A DNA stretch of 64,000 nucleotides from Progne subis subis (taxonomy: Eukaryota > Chordata > Aves > Passeriformes > Hirundinidae). The stretch covers positions 1,537,792 to 1,601,791 of the forward strand of contig JAKJHU010000037.1 in the NCBI GenBank assembly GCA_022316685.1, in the 5' to 3' direction. How positions within the stretch are numbered: position 1 is the stretch's first letter; each line of letters opens with the position of its first letter. The translations under genes and the position numbers were made by a program. The notes under the pieces are model-generated. The model was not told where the DNA came from. It searched no databases and worked only from the letters and a program-made list of their open reading frames with translations. Shown one piece after another: positions 49,286-63,688 of the stretch.

Positions 49286-52200
49286 TTAGAAAATTAAGGT
49301 CTTTCCTGCAATTTAAGGTCTTTCCTCAAATAACCACCACAATGAGTTACTATTGCATTCCTATTAAATATGGTGCTCTGGACTTTAAAGAGATTACTGG
49401 TGCAGGCACACAGAATGGACATAGGGCTCCATCAGTGAGTGTTTCCCTGAAGTCTTCCTCAGCAGCATCACCTACCAAGGGCTCTTCAAAAAGTTCAGTG
49501 ACTATTTCTTGCACATCTTTTCCATAGAAAGTGTGTTGTTTTCTCTCAGCCTGGAAGTGCTCTCCAGGCAGCTCATCACAACAAAGCAGGAAACTTTTTT
49601 GCCACTCAGGGATGCTCGCCCCACCCCAGACCCATAATATTATGCTTGTCATAAGAAACTGTTCTCAAATACCAGAAAACCAAAACAAGTATATCCAAGG
49701 AAAAGAGCATGAGACAGCTGTAAAAAATAATTCTGCAGCTGTTGGTCTCAGTTCCCAGCTCTCTACCGTTCCCCCTGCTTCATAACAGCTGCTGCATAGA
49801 CCTTGTGGGCGATTTCCAAAATTTTTAACATAAGCTGTTTTGCCTTATGAGAAACTCACAGTTTCATTCCTGTTTCCAGTTTTAGAAGAAAAGAGCACCA
49901 TGTTCTAGGGGATTTAACCCACAGCCACCTAAATCCTGAGAAAGCTTTCTAAAATCACTTGGAATTTGCCATGGAGGAGACTGCGTATTAAGTTCAGTGC
50001 AACCGCAGTGGTGTAACAGAGCAGTGAGGACACAAAGCATAATGCAGCTAAAACTGCTCAGTTGCATAAATATTGCATTTCCCACACTCTAATGGATGGC
50101 AGCCCTTCCGACTACTCAAGTTGGAGGCAAAGTCTGAATACAGGTCAGCAGCAATAAACAAGGAGTGGAGGACCACTGGAATTCTCTTAGCTGAGCCCCT
50201 CCGGCAGGCATCCCAGTTAACGTGCCTCAAGTTTATCAGGATGGGAGAAGAGCAATAGCACTCTCTCCGGTGATAAGTGATTTCACACTTATTTTTCCTG
50301 GTACTTTGAATAGTTCTATCATCCGTTTAACTCTCAGCAGTATCAGTCATCAGGGGAAGAGACAACTTAACTGAATCCATAAATTAGTGAGTGCTTGGAA
50401 ACAGTTGTGTTCCTCCTAAGTGTCCATGTCTTTGAAATAGTTGAAATAACTGGTATCATCTCCCCATCTTAGTATGAAAATATATTTTTGGAAAAAAAAA
50501 CCAGTACCCTGCTGCCTGCTGTAAGGTGTGATTAACTCGTGTTGTGCCTCTCCCCCATGCTCTGTTATCCCTTTTTCTGAGGTTCTCTTCAAATCCACAA
50601 AACTATTTACATGGAAAAAATAAAGGGGACTGAGAGAGCACAGAGGGTGAGTGGATTTTTTTTTTTTTTTTTTTGTGAGCTTGAGAAGAATAATCTGCCC
50701 GTAGCAAATTATGCTCAGATAAAACATCTCTACATTTCAAATAATGAAGTGACCAGGTCCAAAATACCTGAAAAATAAAATACAAAAGCAAACAGAAGAA
50801 ATGGCAAAAAATAATCATTGTAAAATTAAACCAATCAACAAATAACACCCCCCAAACATGCAAATTAAGGCAATTTTCTGCCCTAACACTGTGCCAGTCC
50901 CTAATGTCATAGTTCATTTTAACATCAAATTTACAGAACAACATACCTGATGAATGAAACTTGGATTCATGAGCTTACAAGGTAGTATCACACACATAGA
51001 GGTAAAATTCTTCAGAATAGGACTTGACCCATATCTCTTAAGGCTTTTCTTATTTCATATTGTGGGCTGTGCTCTGTTTCACTGTGAAAAGTGTGCACTA
51101 TCCCCACACCAAAATGCAAATGCTCTGGAATAACAGAGTCCTGACTATGCCAACACAGGAAAATGTAGAAACTGGGAAGATTTTGAAGAAAATTAAGAAA
51201 GTGAAGAAAGCATGGGAAAATACTCTGAACAGAAAAATTATTGTGATGGGATTCTTTTGCTTGTAGCAATGAGAGCACTGCTTTGCCCCAGCACTGATCC
51301 TAAATGTTCTGGGCCTCTTGGGGAAGTGCTTTATACGGAGTACAGCTAGCTTGTTCCAATAGACAAGGAATACTGGCTGTCACAGATATGAAATTTATCT
51401 TTCTGTAAATGAATTACAGGCTTAGCAAGCAGCCAAGCCTTAGAAAACAAAACTGGAATTCAGATTGTCTAAATCTTAGTGAACTGTTTTGCACAGTGAC
51501 CTGCCATTTTATCTCCGACTAAGTTCTTACAACATACCAGCCCAGCTGCTTAGGACCCAGAACTTTCACAAATCTGAAATATATCTTCTAAAACAGCACT
51601 AGCAACTGAGTGATTCAGAAAGCTATTACTGTTGTCCCCCTGTGACCTGTAAAGCTGAAGTCTAAATGAGAGGAAGGTCTCAGGTAGCTGTTCCTGTAAG
51701 AAGTATTTAGGAGGCCCGCCATGTATTTTATTTTCCAGGACTATTTCTTAAAACTGATAATTTGTTTTATTATAAGAGTTCCTGGGAATTCTATGGTTGA
51801 AAAATGGATGATAACCAAAAACCAAAATACTGGTTTATTAATTTTCGATTAGCAAATTTCAGTTGAGATATGTAAAACACCATAATTTTGTCTTGGTTTG
51901 AAACCAACTTGTCCCTCCTCCTTCCTTTTGTACCTCAGATGAAACTCTTCTCAGCACCCTGGGCTTCCCAGACAGGTGGCATGTGCCATTGCCCATGGTC
52001 CCCAAGCGCAGTATATCAGTTTAATTCAGTCTAATGATGGGGGACATTGCCTGATTTAGAATAATTGGAACTAAAAAAAAAAAAGGGATTCCAAACTAAG
52101 CTGCTTCAATTCAAGACAGACACCCTTGATATCTCCTAATGAAATAATAATTTTTTTAATGGCCTATATATCCTTTATTAAGAAAATAAATTGTGTGCAA

Positions 52201-53613
52201 TTTTAGTACCCTGGCCTACACTGAGAAAGAAATACATTTCTAGATAGGTGTTTCATTATTGAAGCTTAACAAGAAAGTAAATCTGATAATTTTCCCTTAC
52301 TCTGCTTCCTTCTTTTTTCAAAAAGATATTCAGAGAAATTATAATTTGTATTAAATGGTGGAAACCAAATAATTTAAATATTATCTTTGAAGAATTAATA
52401 TTTTTAAAATATTAGTGATTTAGAACAACTCTGACATATTTCATATTCATATCCACTGCCTGTTAATTTTTCTCTTTCCATTTTTCTGTCATGTATATTA
52501 CCCAATGCAGCTGCCAAGTTCAGCTTAAGAGTGTGCTCAACTTTCATAAATTTTTCCTTTTGTGTTCATGCTGAATTTATAAAGCAGTTTATGATGAAAA
52601 TTCCCCATAAGAGAAAAAGTTACAAGATATTTTCATGGAGCAGTCATAAGTTTTACAATTTAAACTGGGAAGCAGTAACTGTGAAGTCATTGCCATTCCC
52701 ATGGTTATTTTAATCATCTGTCTACAATATGCATAAGTTGGAAAAAAAGTTTTTAAAAACTGAAGTAGAATTTCCCCTCCTTGAGGAACAACAGAAATAT
52801 GAATAGAATTCTGAGATTTGGAGACTGTCATTGATACCAACACTCTGTAAAGATAGCAAAAATGGAATGTTACTGAAAGAATGGATTCACTGTTTGTTGA
52901 CTCTTCTGTCAACAGTGACAGAAAGGACATAATACAAGGATGGAATTAATGACAGTTCCCCCCATGCTCAGAAATCCCCTTCCTAATCAATAACAAAGGC
53001 ACAGAGAGCACTGCCTCGAGACCCTTCAGCTGAAGTCTCTCACTTGAACATGACAGTCAAGAGGTAGCAGAGTACAGGAGAAAATACCAGCCTCATGAAA
53101 ATAAGTTATGGGCTAGCTAGAAATTACATATCTAAAGCAACACTTCTGAATCCCCAAACATAATCCTCAACTAGCTTTTGCAAAACAGCACTAATACACC
53201 GGTTCACGGTAAAATAGCCCAATTAATGAAGCCATCCATCTTGTACCAATTTCAGTCTGTTAGTGGCTTGCATTTCCCTGTAGTCCAGCTCTGAGGTGCA
53301 CAGGCAATGTGTAGATACTTGCTGGAGGGGATCACCATCACCATCTGTCACAGGTTTTACTCAGTATATAAACCAGCAGATAGGAGAGCAGAAAGCTCAG
53401 TCTCACTCGGGAGGACACCTAGAGGAGCAGGGCAGAAGAAGGAGGGAGAAGGGACAGCCTTTTCTCTGGGTAACTACAAGACAGTTGTGTCGTGAGGACA
53501 GTGGTGTCCCAGAGGATGGGATCTGGGGGTACTTGCTGTATTTTTTCCAGTGCCTCAAGTTTGAGGAAAACAAGAAGGAAGGGATGCAATTTGCAAGAGG
53601 TAGAGGTCCAACT
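49286..53613. other. Intergenic, no recognised gene
   Basis: It contains a 100-codon minus-strand frame at 49,350-49,652 with balanced amino-acid composition but no family match, and a poly(T) run. Otherwise it is unique AT-rich DNA. Confidence 0.5.
50656..50674. repeat. Poly(T), 19 bp
   Basis: It is an uninterrupted T run in intergenic DNA. Confidence 0.93.
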
Positions 53614-53695
53614 TAGAATCATAGAACATCCTGAGTTGGAAGGAACCCATAACGCTCATTGAGTCCAAATGCCAACACTTAGCAAACTAGGACCA
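53614..53695 (-). mobile_element. CR1 3' terminal fragment
   Basis: It reads TTAGAATCATAGAACATCCT, GAGTTGGAAGGAACCCATAA and TCATTGAGTCCAAATGCCAA, a CR1 3' end in reverse orientation of a subfamily different from the copies at 24,322 and 31,431. Confidence 0.78.
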
Positions 53696-56600
53696 AAGGA
53701 GAAGTCTGCTACAGACCTGAACACAGTTTATGTTACCTGGAAGGAGGGCTGACAGTGAAGTCTGTGATGCAAAGTATCAGTACACATCAGTAGCTGAATT
53801 AATGCTTTTCCTGGAACTTAATTACAGCAGAACTGAGAGTGTACCCTTCAATTTAACTACTTCTGCGAGTGGACAGGAGACCAGTAAGCCAGAACTGAAG
53901 GCCGGGTTGGGAAGGTTAGCATGGAACCTTGCCAACACTCTCAGACTCCACAACCATATTCAGTGCATTTAATCAGTAGTTACAACTTTTTCTGAACCCT
54001 TAACAGAGTGTATTTGAGATAAACTGAACAATAGAAGTTCTCACCATGGTGAAATTGCAGGTGATGGGCCAAAAAGTAATAGCAATATTTACTAAAGTAT
54101 TAGTCAGATTAGCAACATTTTATTTTATGAAGTTAAGGATTTGTCACCCAAAATGTCAACATAAAAATATTTGAAGCTCTCTTGTGAGCCCTTTTGCATG
54201 CCTGCACAGAAGAGCAAGTAGCTGTTGTCATGTTAGAGCAAGGAGCTGTTGGTGGACTGACTTATCCTTTTTCTGGGGTGGGCAGAGTACATAAAACACC
54301 ACGGGCTCATGGGTCAGTGGGCTGGGCTGCATCCCACAGCAGGAGAGGAGGAAATGGGCTGTGCCAGGAAAAAGGGTGGTGCAAACCACTTCCCCTCTGC
54401 AACAAGGAGGACGCTTGACCCCATGAGTCAGAGTTCCCAGGTCGGTTTGGCTGTGCCTCTCCTTTACATGGCTTGAATTGCTTGGTGGAAAGCCAATGTT
54501 CTGGGTTTGTTTTGGAGAGTTAAAACAGTTAAATCCTTTTGTTCAAAGTGTCTGCCCTGCGTTTCCTTCTGTTTAGGGTGGTAAAGCTTATTCATTGTGT
54601 TACAGAAGGATTGGAGTGGTTCCCCATGAGATTCAACAATACCAGTGTTTGAAAGGTGGTTTTCCATTTAGCACAGTGTTACAAAAAGTGTAACTGGTAT
54701 ATTAGTCAACTTTCCAATTTGCCTGACAAATTAAAAACCCTGCCAGAACTGAGCCTCTACACTTCTTTCCTTGTTATCTGACTCTACAGAGATCCTCCTT
54801 TTTTGTAGTTGTGAAACTTTATTAAATGTCTTGGAACTGGTAACTTCTCAAGTTTGCATGGTTGGAATAGTTTCTCACTGCATTAATAGTAACAATAGGC
54901 TGTGGGAGAGTAAACCTGAAGCATCCTCGAGCTTTACTAAAAAAATACACCTGTTAAGGAGACATCTGCTATCTTTGTGTCTATGCAGTGTTTGGCATAT
55001 TTTTGCCTCTATAATCAGAATTCTAGTCTAGGTATAAACAAAGCCTAACTGCTTCTCAAGGAGTGCTCAGCTTCCTAGCTTCACTTAAGCAGTATATTAT
55101 AATATCGAAAGGGATTTGCGTAAGTGGCAGAGTGTACTGCTGAGCAGCTTAGAAATGCTTTCTGGGAGGACTGGAGTAAAAAGAAATAGGTGGTCTGCAA
55201 GGAAATATACAGCCAAGCTGATGCTGGGTAGAATGGATGGTGAGATGACACCAGTTAAAAATATAATCCACCAATGACTCAGCTTCTCCTTGAGCAGCTT
55301 CCTAACCATCCAGAATGCCATCGGTTCAAAGCCCGTGAGCTATCACATATGTATTGGCAAAAACACACAGTGAGTCTCATGGTTAGAGCAGAGGATGGAA
55401 GAACCCAGGCATCTGTTTATGGCTTAGCAACAGATTTGCTGTGGAAGTCCAAGTACATTTAACTCTTTATATTCCCCTAACTCAGTCTGCTAACTAGAGA
55501 AAGAAAAAAAACCAGCTAGTTATGTTGTAAAATTAAAGTCTTGTCTTTAAGGAGTTAAAGGAAAAGCAAATATGTCAAAGTTAGTCCTAAATCACTAACT
55601 CTTTTTGCTGTAGCTACTAGTAAATTCCTCCCAGTAAGAAATGCCAAAACGAATTTAAAGTTCAGTCTCTCCTAGAAGTCTCTTGCTTTTGAGAAGAAGG
55701 GGAAAGGAAAGGCACCAGCCACATAAAGGCATTCACTTTAGAACTGCAAATGAGCCTGCACAATGTTTTATCCTTCACCAGTCCTCTTTGTCTCCTTCTC
55801 TTCTGACTGCGTTCTTGGAACATCTTGTACAAGAATTTATAGGACTATTTGTTTTATTGCCACATTTTTAACTGCATAGACCTCATTGCAGTCTGAGAAA
55901 TACATTTGAAAAAAATAGTGAACTGTATCATTTTGGTTAAAAATGGTTCTTGCTAAAACCAAAAGCCTTGTTTTTCTCACATTACAATTAAAGAAAAAAA
56001 TACTTTGGCAGAATTAGGACATGAAAGGTACCTGGAAAGTTGAACTGTGTGAACACTGAAATGCTATCAAACAAAGTTTCATTAGAAAGTATGAGATGCA
56101 GCATCACTTATAAGTACTCATGGGTTTTATATATTTAAAATACACAAAAGCCACCTCAGTTTTCTGGCATTAGCAGCTTTTCTCACTTGATAATAATACC
56201 TGAACATAGTGTACCTGCTGATAAACAGAATTAAAATCAGTCAAAAGTGTTTAAAATTTGAGTACTGTTGTTATTAAAACCATGAGCCATAAGCTGTGCC
56301 TGGAAGAGAGTGCATATGGGAATCAGTCCTACACCATGAGTGCAAATAGCCCTTTGCAGGCAGGTAAGATCTCTTCAGAAGGCAGCAGCACTGCTCACCT
56401 GCTAAAAGTGACAGATGTGCTGCTTTCCTGATTATCAGAGCAACTGCAGGGGATGGAAACACTGCAAACTCTGCTCCTCCAGCCATCCTTTTGCACCAGC
56501 TAATATTTCAGATAATATGGGTAAATTTCACTTCATGGAAAAAGTGACAAACGTCAGCAAACTAATCTGAGCATGCTGATTGCATCAGCAGGCTTTTGGT

Positions 56601-58738
56601 TACTGCAGGGTGCATTATTGGATGACTGGATCCATGAACTATATGGTAAATATTAAAGAAATTTTCAAAATTATATCATTAATATGATGACAAAATAGAG
56701 TCTGCTTCTTTCAATCATTCAAATTGCCTTGAGATAAATGACACAGACAATGATTACAGAGGAAAATACTAGAAAATAATTACAGGGAAGTAATATGGGC
56801 TAAACACATTAGTTGATGAAAGAAAACAAGTTAAGAGTTTTTTAAAAATACATTTAGGAAAAATTAATAGGGAAGGCAAGCTTAGAGGTTGCAGGCTTCT
56901 ACTTTCATGACATAAAGGCATATTTCTCTAAAAACATCACTCCTAATCTGTAAGAAAAAAAGTCTGTGGGAATTGCATTTTTTTAATGAGATGATACAAA
57001 ATCTGTTGAAATTAGTTTTGGATACAATTTTTTCCCATAAGTATTTAAAATAATTCAATGAATCAATTTTATGCATTACTTTCTACACTCATTCATTTGA
57101 ATGGCACCATCTGTGACACACTTGCATAAAATGAATTTCAGTCTCACTACCAAACACTTGTTGAAAATAATTCTGAATTTACTTTGGAAAATATTCACTG
57201 TAGAAACCAGATGAAAGCTCCATGTTCAATCAAGTAAAAGAAATTACCAGCAAATCTATAACCAATGATATTAGCCTCATTTTTGGCTTTCAAATAACAA
57301 ATAGCAAAAAATAAGAAATTAAAGAACACTTTGGTTTACATTTTCCAATAAAGCCTACACTGGAAAAAAAAAATTGAAAGAAATTATACTCATTGCATCA
57401 GGCTGTTAGAAATCATATGATAGGCTGTCAGAAAATAAGACTAGTGTTCTTTATAGCCTTCTCCAACAGATCACAGCTGCCTGGAACACATTACTGGCGC
57501 ACAAGTAAATGCTGCTGCACAAGAACTCTTCCAATTTTATGAAACTGCTCATTCAGGTCTTCCTTACAATGACTCATACATGGTTCCTGAGTCTTTCAAA
57601 TGCAAAGACATTTTCAGGAACTACCAGCTTTGTGACTTATAATAGATACTGTAACTTAATCCAGTATCCCTTTATTTTGTTGAAATAAGATGTGCTACAT
57701 ACCTATGAACATTAGGGAACAATATTCAAAGAGTATCTTCAAGCTTAGCTTGTTATAGGGTTCCAGATTCCTGCTCTAATCTCTGATTTAGTGATCAATA
57801 GCTTTCTCCAAGTATTTAAGTCTTAGGTCAGAAATGGTGATAGCAGAGGGTTCCTAGCTCTGCATTATAATGGAGCAACAGGTTCCACCTATATTCAACT
57901 TTGGGCTTAGCAAAATGTGTTGGAGAAATTGTCCTAAAAAGAAATCTGTGTCTAACAAGCCTGCTTAGCTTGTTGGCCTTGCCTGCCCTCTGTGCTTTAG
58001 TGCTGTGGAACAGAGGAGGCTCAATCATCTCCATTTGCCAACAGGCGTTGATTTTAAACATTCCTCTGAAAACATGGAACTCCTCCATGAAGTAATATTA
58101 AAGTTGGCTGAAGAATTCCTTCTCAGATTGAATGGCTATGAATGAACTGGTTAGTGCTCGACAGCTGCATGATTGGAAAAGTATGAATTGAAATGTCTGT
58201 GTCGGATTGTAATGGTATTTTTTTTATATATGGAACCTAAACTGCATGACTTAGCAAAAAGAGAGGCAGCTATTAACAATAAGAGTTTGACCTCAGTTAA
58301 AAAAATTGAATGGAATGGCCTAAACTTAGCCTTTTTATCCTTGATCATAGTTCCTGGCATTGTCTTCTTCCAAGGCTGAACTTGAAACAGTCCTACTTTC
58401 CCACCTAAAAAATCTTCTAAATTACCCTTCAGTCAACAGTATCAAAATTTTGTCTGTCATCCAATGGAAAGGGATAAAAGTTTACACAGCAACGTGTTTC
58501 AGCTAGTAATCATTAAAACACCTACTCAGCTAAACCATGCAAATCCTCTTTGGAACAATAAGATCACTTGTTACTTTTTCTGACTCTCCAAGATGCTCTC
58601 CAAGGCTGGGATCTATAGAAAGTAGAAGCCAGAGAATTGAATACACCAATTCTCCCAGCAGCCTCACATAAATAATCCAGAAAAGAGAACACTAACTATG
58701 GTTGGATCAGCTTTCATTCTTAGGATCAAAGGAAAATC

Positions 58739-58742
<4 letters not shown>

Positions 58743-58780
<38 letters not shown>
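58743..58780. repeat. Poly(A), about 37 bp
   Basis: It is an A run ending in AATAAAATC. No retroposed gene body is evident to its left. Confidence 0.95.
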
Positions 58781-61700
58781 AAATCAGTGACTAATTTTGA
58801 AGGAAAATTGCCAAGGAATCTTCTTACTGGGAGCAAATCTACTTCTGCTCTCTCTGAGCTTGTCATTGATTTTTGACTAGAGAAGTCTGTATCTCTGAAA
58901 AGCAGAGGAATAACTAATAATATGTATCCTTACAAGGTGAATTCATCATTAGAAGGTGAATTCGACTACTGGGATACTTGATGATCAGTACTGTTCAGGG
59001 TCACATAATCAAAGAGGAGCAAAGGAATTCCTTCCCTTCCTCCTCCCCTCCCTCCCTCCCAATTTGCATCCGTCACATTAGATGGGAAGTAAATGTAAAA
59101 AGAGATGAGTAAATAGGGATAAACTGTCTCTCACTATCAACTCTAGAACAGGACAAAAACAGAGTCATGACAACTATAAATATTGTAAGGTTCAATAGGT
59201 GCATGTTCCCTGAGCCTAATTCCTGCTAGCAATCTTTCCACATTAATTTGCCAAAAACTGAGAACATCCCTACTGCCAAACAGAGGATAAGGAAGAAAAG
59301 TTATCAGGTGGTGGGAAGCCAGAATACAACTTCATGACCAGAGCTTGGGCCATGTAAATGGGAATTCACAAATGTGCCTTTTATTAACCTGTGCCTGACC
59401 CAGAGGACTCAGGAGACAACAGCTGACTTCCACTGCAACTGTTTTAGGCCAGTGTGTGAAGGGTTTTGACTCTCACCAAAGAATTTCCTTCAATGAAATC
59501 CTAGTGGGAGAAGTATAATGCAGCAAAACAGTTTGTAGGGTTTTATTCTTCCTTGCTAGAGAGAATTGTGACCAAGTGTAACAGAATCAACTGTGAGCAG
59601 GTTTGCTGTATTCAAATGAAGAAAATGACAAACTCCTGATTCTAAACTTATGAATATTTCGATCTGTAAAAACTGGGGGAAAAATATCCTAAGGGGTTAC
59701 AAATGCAGGCTTTAAATGAGGAGAATGTTAACTGGAAAGCAGTTGTGATAAGAGATGTAAAAGTAACAGTCTAATTCAAATTGCACGGCAATAGTACCGT
59801 TCCATCATGCACATTAAGTCTGTTGGGATCAGCATATATACACAATATCCCTGTCTGAAGACAGCTTCTCATGCCTTTTATAAAGTGCCCTTGGAACACT
59901 GAACTTTCTCTGAAACTCTTATTTAATATATGACTTCTTTTTAAGAAAGTTTTTGAAGGAAGAAGCAAAATGATGCATGATTTAGGAGTCAAAATATTAA
60001 TTTAGTTTGCATTATGAAGGCTTTGGAGAGAAATATCTTAAAGCACTTTCAGATAGTGAAAAGAACATTAGGAGTGACAAAAGAAACTTATGTTTAAAAC
60101 CTTAAGTGGACTCTACTGTTCTTTGTTTGGGATGAAAGGTAAAGCTTCAGAAACAATGCTAAACATAGCAATGCTGTGTTGCTCCAGATCACACTTTTAA
60201 GTCCCAACTCTATTTTGAAATAAAAAGAGCAGTAAATCATAAGTACATTAGTAAAATGTTAAGACTGAAAAGATACGATTGAATATTTTTTCTTTTTTCT
60301 TCCCTGAATTTAGGTAAGAATTAATTGTAGGGAACACAGCAGTTTCTGTTTTGTTTCTGAATGAAGACAAAGCCTGACTGAGATTTCTTCAAAAAAATAC
60401 ACCACCTTGAAACATCCATAGCTAAACACGCAGATGGAAAGTGGGAATTTAGTTTCAAGACTATGATCTGAAGCTGGCTAAGCAGGGATTTAAATCAGGT
60501 TATAAAAGCTACATGTGTGACCTGTACACCAAGCTACACTAATGTAGGTGGATTTTCACTTTATGTCTTGCCTCTGCTGTGCCCATTTTTAAAAAAAATG
60601 TGAATCTTAATCATCTGTCTTTCAAAGTCAAGGATAAGCTCTGCTAGAGCCTAAAAGAATATAACCATTTGTTGTATCCCCTTAGCACCTTGATCATAAC
60701 TTTTGCAAAGGACACAGAGGCAGATAAAATACAGTTGCAGTTTCTGCTGGAAGGGCTGAGATTCCCTACCTGATGTGTACCAGTATTTGAGCATGACAGG
60801 CAGAGTAGGGAGCAATTCCATCAGGATATAATTATCAATTATATATCACTCTGTGATATTTTAAGTTTCAAAAAGTACACTGTTTTGAAGTGGAGTGATA
60901 TTTTTCTAATTATGCTGCTTGGTAAAACATATAGTATCTTGTGAGAAATCAAAATGGGTACATATAGAGGCACAGACAGCAAATGAAGTCTTGAGAATCC
61001 TGAAGCAACTTGAAGGCTAAATAGCTGGCATGAATCCTGGAACTCTGAAAACACAAACTGTCTCCCATAGATTGGTTTCTCCTCTTTTCAGTGAAGCAGG
61101 TGTTTTGCCATCCTTTATGGCAGGATCAAAGAAACATTGATTAGGAAACTATTTTCTCCTTTTCCAAAGCCCACAATTAGATTTCACATTCTGATTGCTA
61201 GAATAGACCAACTGTGAAAGAAGAAAGCTTGGACTCTGAAGTGCTTTCCACCTGTGATTTGCAAACTCCTTCCTGCCGAGGAACATGAACAGTGTCCCGA
61301 GCACACCTGAACATGCAGTCCTCATGTGGCACCACCCCAAAGTGCATCAAGGGAAGAGTCGCCAGGTCAAGACTACTGTTAGTGAGTATGGCAAAAATCC
61401 ATTCTGTCAATATTCTCCTTGCACTGCGACACCTTATTTTGCCTTCAAAACTTTTGCCTATTAGGGCCTGTCTGCATTCGGATGTTTTCCAAAAATGGCT
61501 GATATTGCACTGGCAATTCAGTACAAATGTCAGGTTCTAAGAAATGTTTTTAGTACTTTGAACATGACTGGAAAAGAGAGGCTTCTAAATTTTCAGTTAT
61601 TTACATTTATTATGCTTTCTGGAACTTTTAATATTTAGTATAAACTCAATGAATGTACTTATTTCAAAAATCCTTGTGCTCCCTTGGCAATAGCTTACCG

Positions 61701-62161
61701 CTTCCCCCTTCCATTTTAGCTGCACTTACAATTTTCTGCTCCAATTCTGATACTTCAGCATGTACTCTCCTGCTGCCAGAAACAGAATTGAATCCTACCA
61801 GCTGCCTGTAAGGGTCAGCAACAATATCTTTTAGCATTGGAAGTATTTTGTTAGTAATGTGTATTAGTAATGTTTTTTGTTGGGCTTAAGTTGGTTTGTT
61901 AACTGAGAAACTACAACCCATGTTTTAAAAAGAACATACACTGAAACAAAGTAGGGTTTACTACCCTGTTAATGAGGAATTTTATGTACTGCTATGAACA
62001 CAAGTCTAGAAGCTGCTCATTTTTTTTAGAACAGATCCAGGTTAATTGAACAATGTCACATGGGTGAAATTTAATAAAAAATTACAACAGTTTGGAGGTC
62101 AGGGAGGCCTGAAAATTGCAATGTCCTTAGATACCCCTCGGTTCTTTCCTTTAAGGAGATT

Positions 62162-62180
62162 AAAAAAAAAAAAAAAAAAA
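62162..62180. repeat. Poly(A), 19 bp
   Basis: It is an uninterrupted A run in intergenic DNA. Confidence 0.93.
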
Positions 62181-63650
62181 GGACGGAAAACAGAGCAACT
62201 GGGATAACTGATGCTCAATAAGGTATATTCTTAGATGTTGCAAAGACTTATGCATGATAATCATCTAAATAGAACCCATGTGCATTAGCATCTGTGTAAT
62301 TTTCCCCTACTATCCCATTAACAGCACAAAATGCAGATCAACAGGATTTTGATAGCCAGCCAGCTCATGCATGTTGCAATCACAGTTCCTCTCATATAAT
62401 TCCCATACTTTCCCCACATATATGAGCAAACTAAGAGAGTGTCTTTGGCTTAAATCATTAATATCTATAAGCAGTATCTATATTATCACACTTTACAAGG
62501 AGTGTGGTATTTATTACATGAATGTTAGCAAATGCACGTTTGAAAAGAAAATAGCTTCTAATCTAAGTATTCATTTGCTGATGAATTAAAATCACCAAGT
62601 TATTCAGCACAATTCAAAATGAAAAAGCTGACATATCATTTATTGCAAAGGCCACAGCTATAATGGGAACGTCATTGTTTCCCTTTCTGCTGTTCTCACA
62701 CATTCTTTTTGATCTTGATTATTTGTCACCCTGTTGGGACTTCTTATGGTAATAAAATCCTTTGTCAGTGATGCAACCAGAGCCTTTTGCTGCATTTTTC
62801 CTTCCTACATAAGTTACAGTTGCAGTTACAAACACTATGGAGGTTTTTTCTGAATCATGCAATTCCAGATTGTTTGAAGGAAATGCACGTTCCTGGCTGT
62901 TGCTAGGTGGCAAATGCTCTTAAAGATTTTGCGGGCTAGAGATTTCTTGAAACCTTTAATCCTCCATATTTATTTTATAACCCATAGGAACTGTTAAAAA
63001 AACAACAAAATACCACTCAGTGCTAGGATGATTACAGATTTGAAAGAGATAAAAGATTTGTCATCAAAAGCTTATTCCCAGTACTTGCTACAGGTCAGTT
63101 TAAGACTTTCATGAGGGTTGATTATCCTGTATCTGCATATTCCAAGGCTGCTTATGCCTTCTTCTAAAACTGATGTTAGGTCCTGTTTAGAACAAGGTCC
63201 ATGATGTAATGAATAAGCCTCAGCCACAGTCCTTTGAAAAATGTGTATGTGCAAAGGAAGAACTTCACAGACTGCAAGGAAAGAAGGCAAAACTTTTGCT
63301 TAGCATCTAGGAATTGATCATCTAGGGGATTTTGCCTGAGATGTTACAGCAGCACTGAGTTTCAAAGAGTATAGCAATGCATTGATAAATCTATAGAGTG
63401 TTTGTCTGAAAAGAATCCTGCACTCTACCGTTCCTAGGGTATGATTTTACAAAACTGCACATTAATTCCTGCTTACAGGTCAAGCTGAAATTGTATTTTT
63501 CAGATGTCCTTTTGAAATAAGGCCAAATTCACAGCTGAAGATAAACTGATGAGACTTTTCACCTCCAAAAGCTGTCACACCAATGTCAGCATTCAATTCA
63601 AGTCATTATATCAGTAATATGTATTAAAAGACAGCACAAGGAAGCTCTAA

Positions 63651-63652
<2 letters not shown>

Positions 63653-63684
<32 letters not shown>
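63653..63684. repeat. (AC)16 microsatellite
   Basis: It is a pure AC dinucleotide tract, likely polymorphic, near the right edge. Confidence 0.97.

Positions 63685-63688
<4 letters not shown>

Larger units (their letters stand above)
53696..63652. other. Intergenic, AT-rich, no recognised gene
   Basis: In nearly 10 kb I see two poly(A) runs, a short CCTCCCTCC-type pyrimidine stretch near 59,040, and a palindromic Maf-like motif near 56,580. No coding exon, tRNA or mobile element is recognised. Confidence 0.55.

Noticed and set aside
55280..55345. GGTTCAAAGCC, resembling a tRNA T-loop (B box)
   Set aside because: There is no A box at the right distance and no cloverleaf can be drawn upstream.
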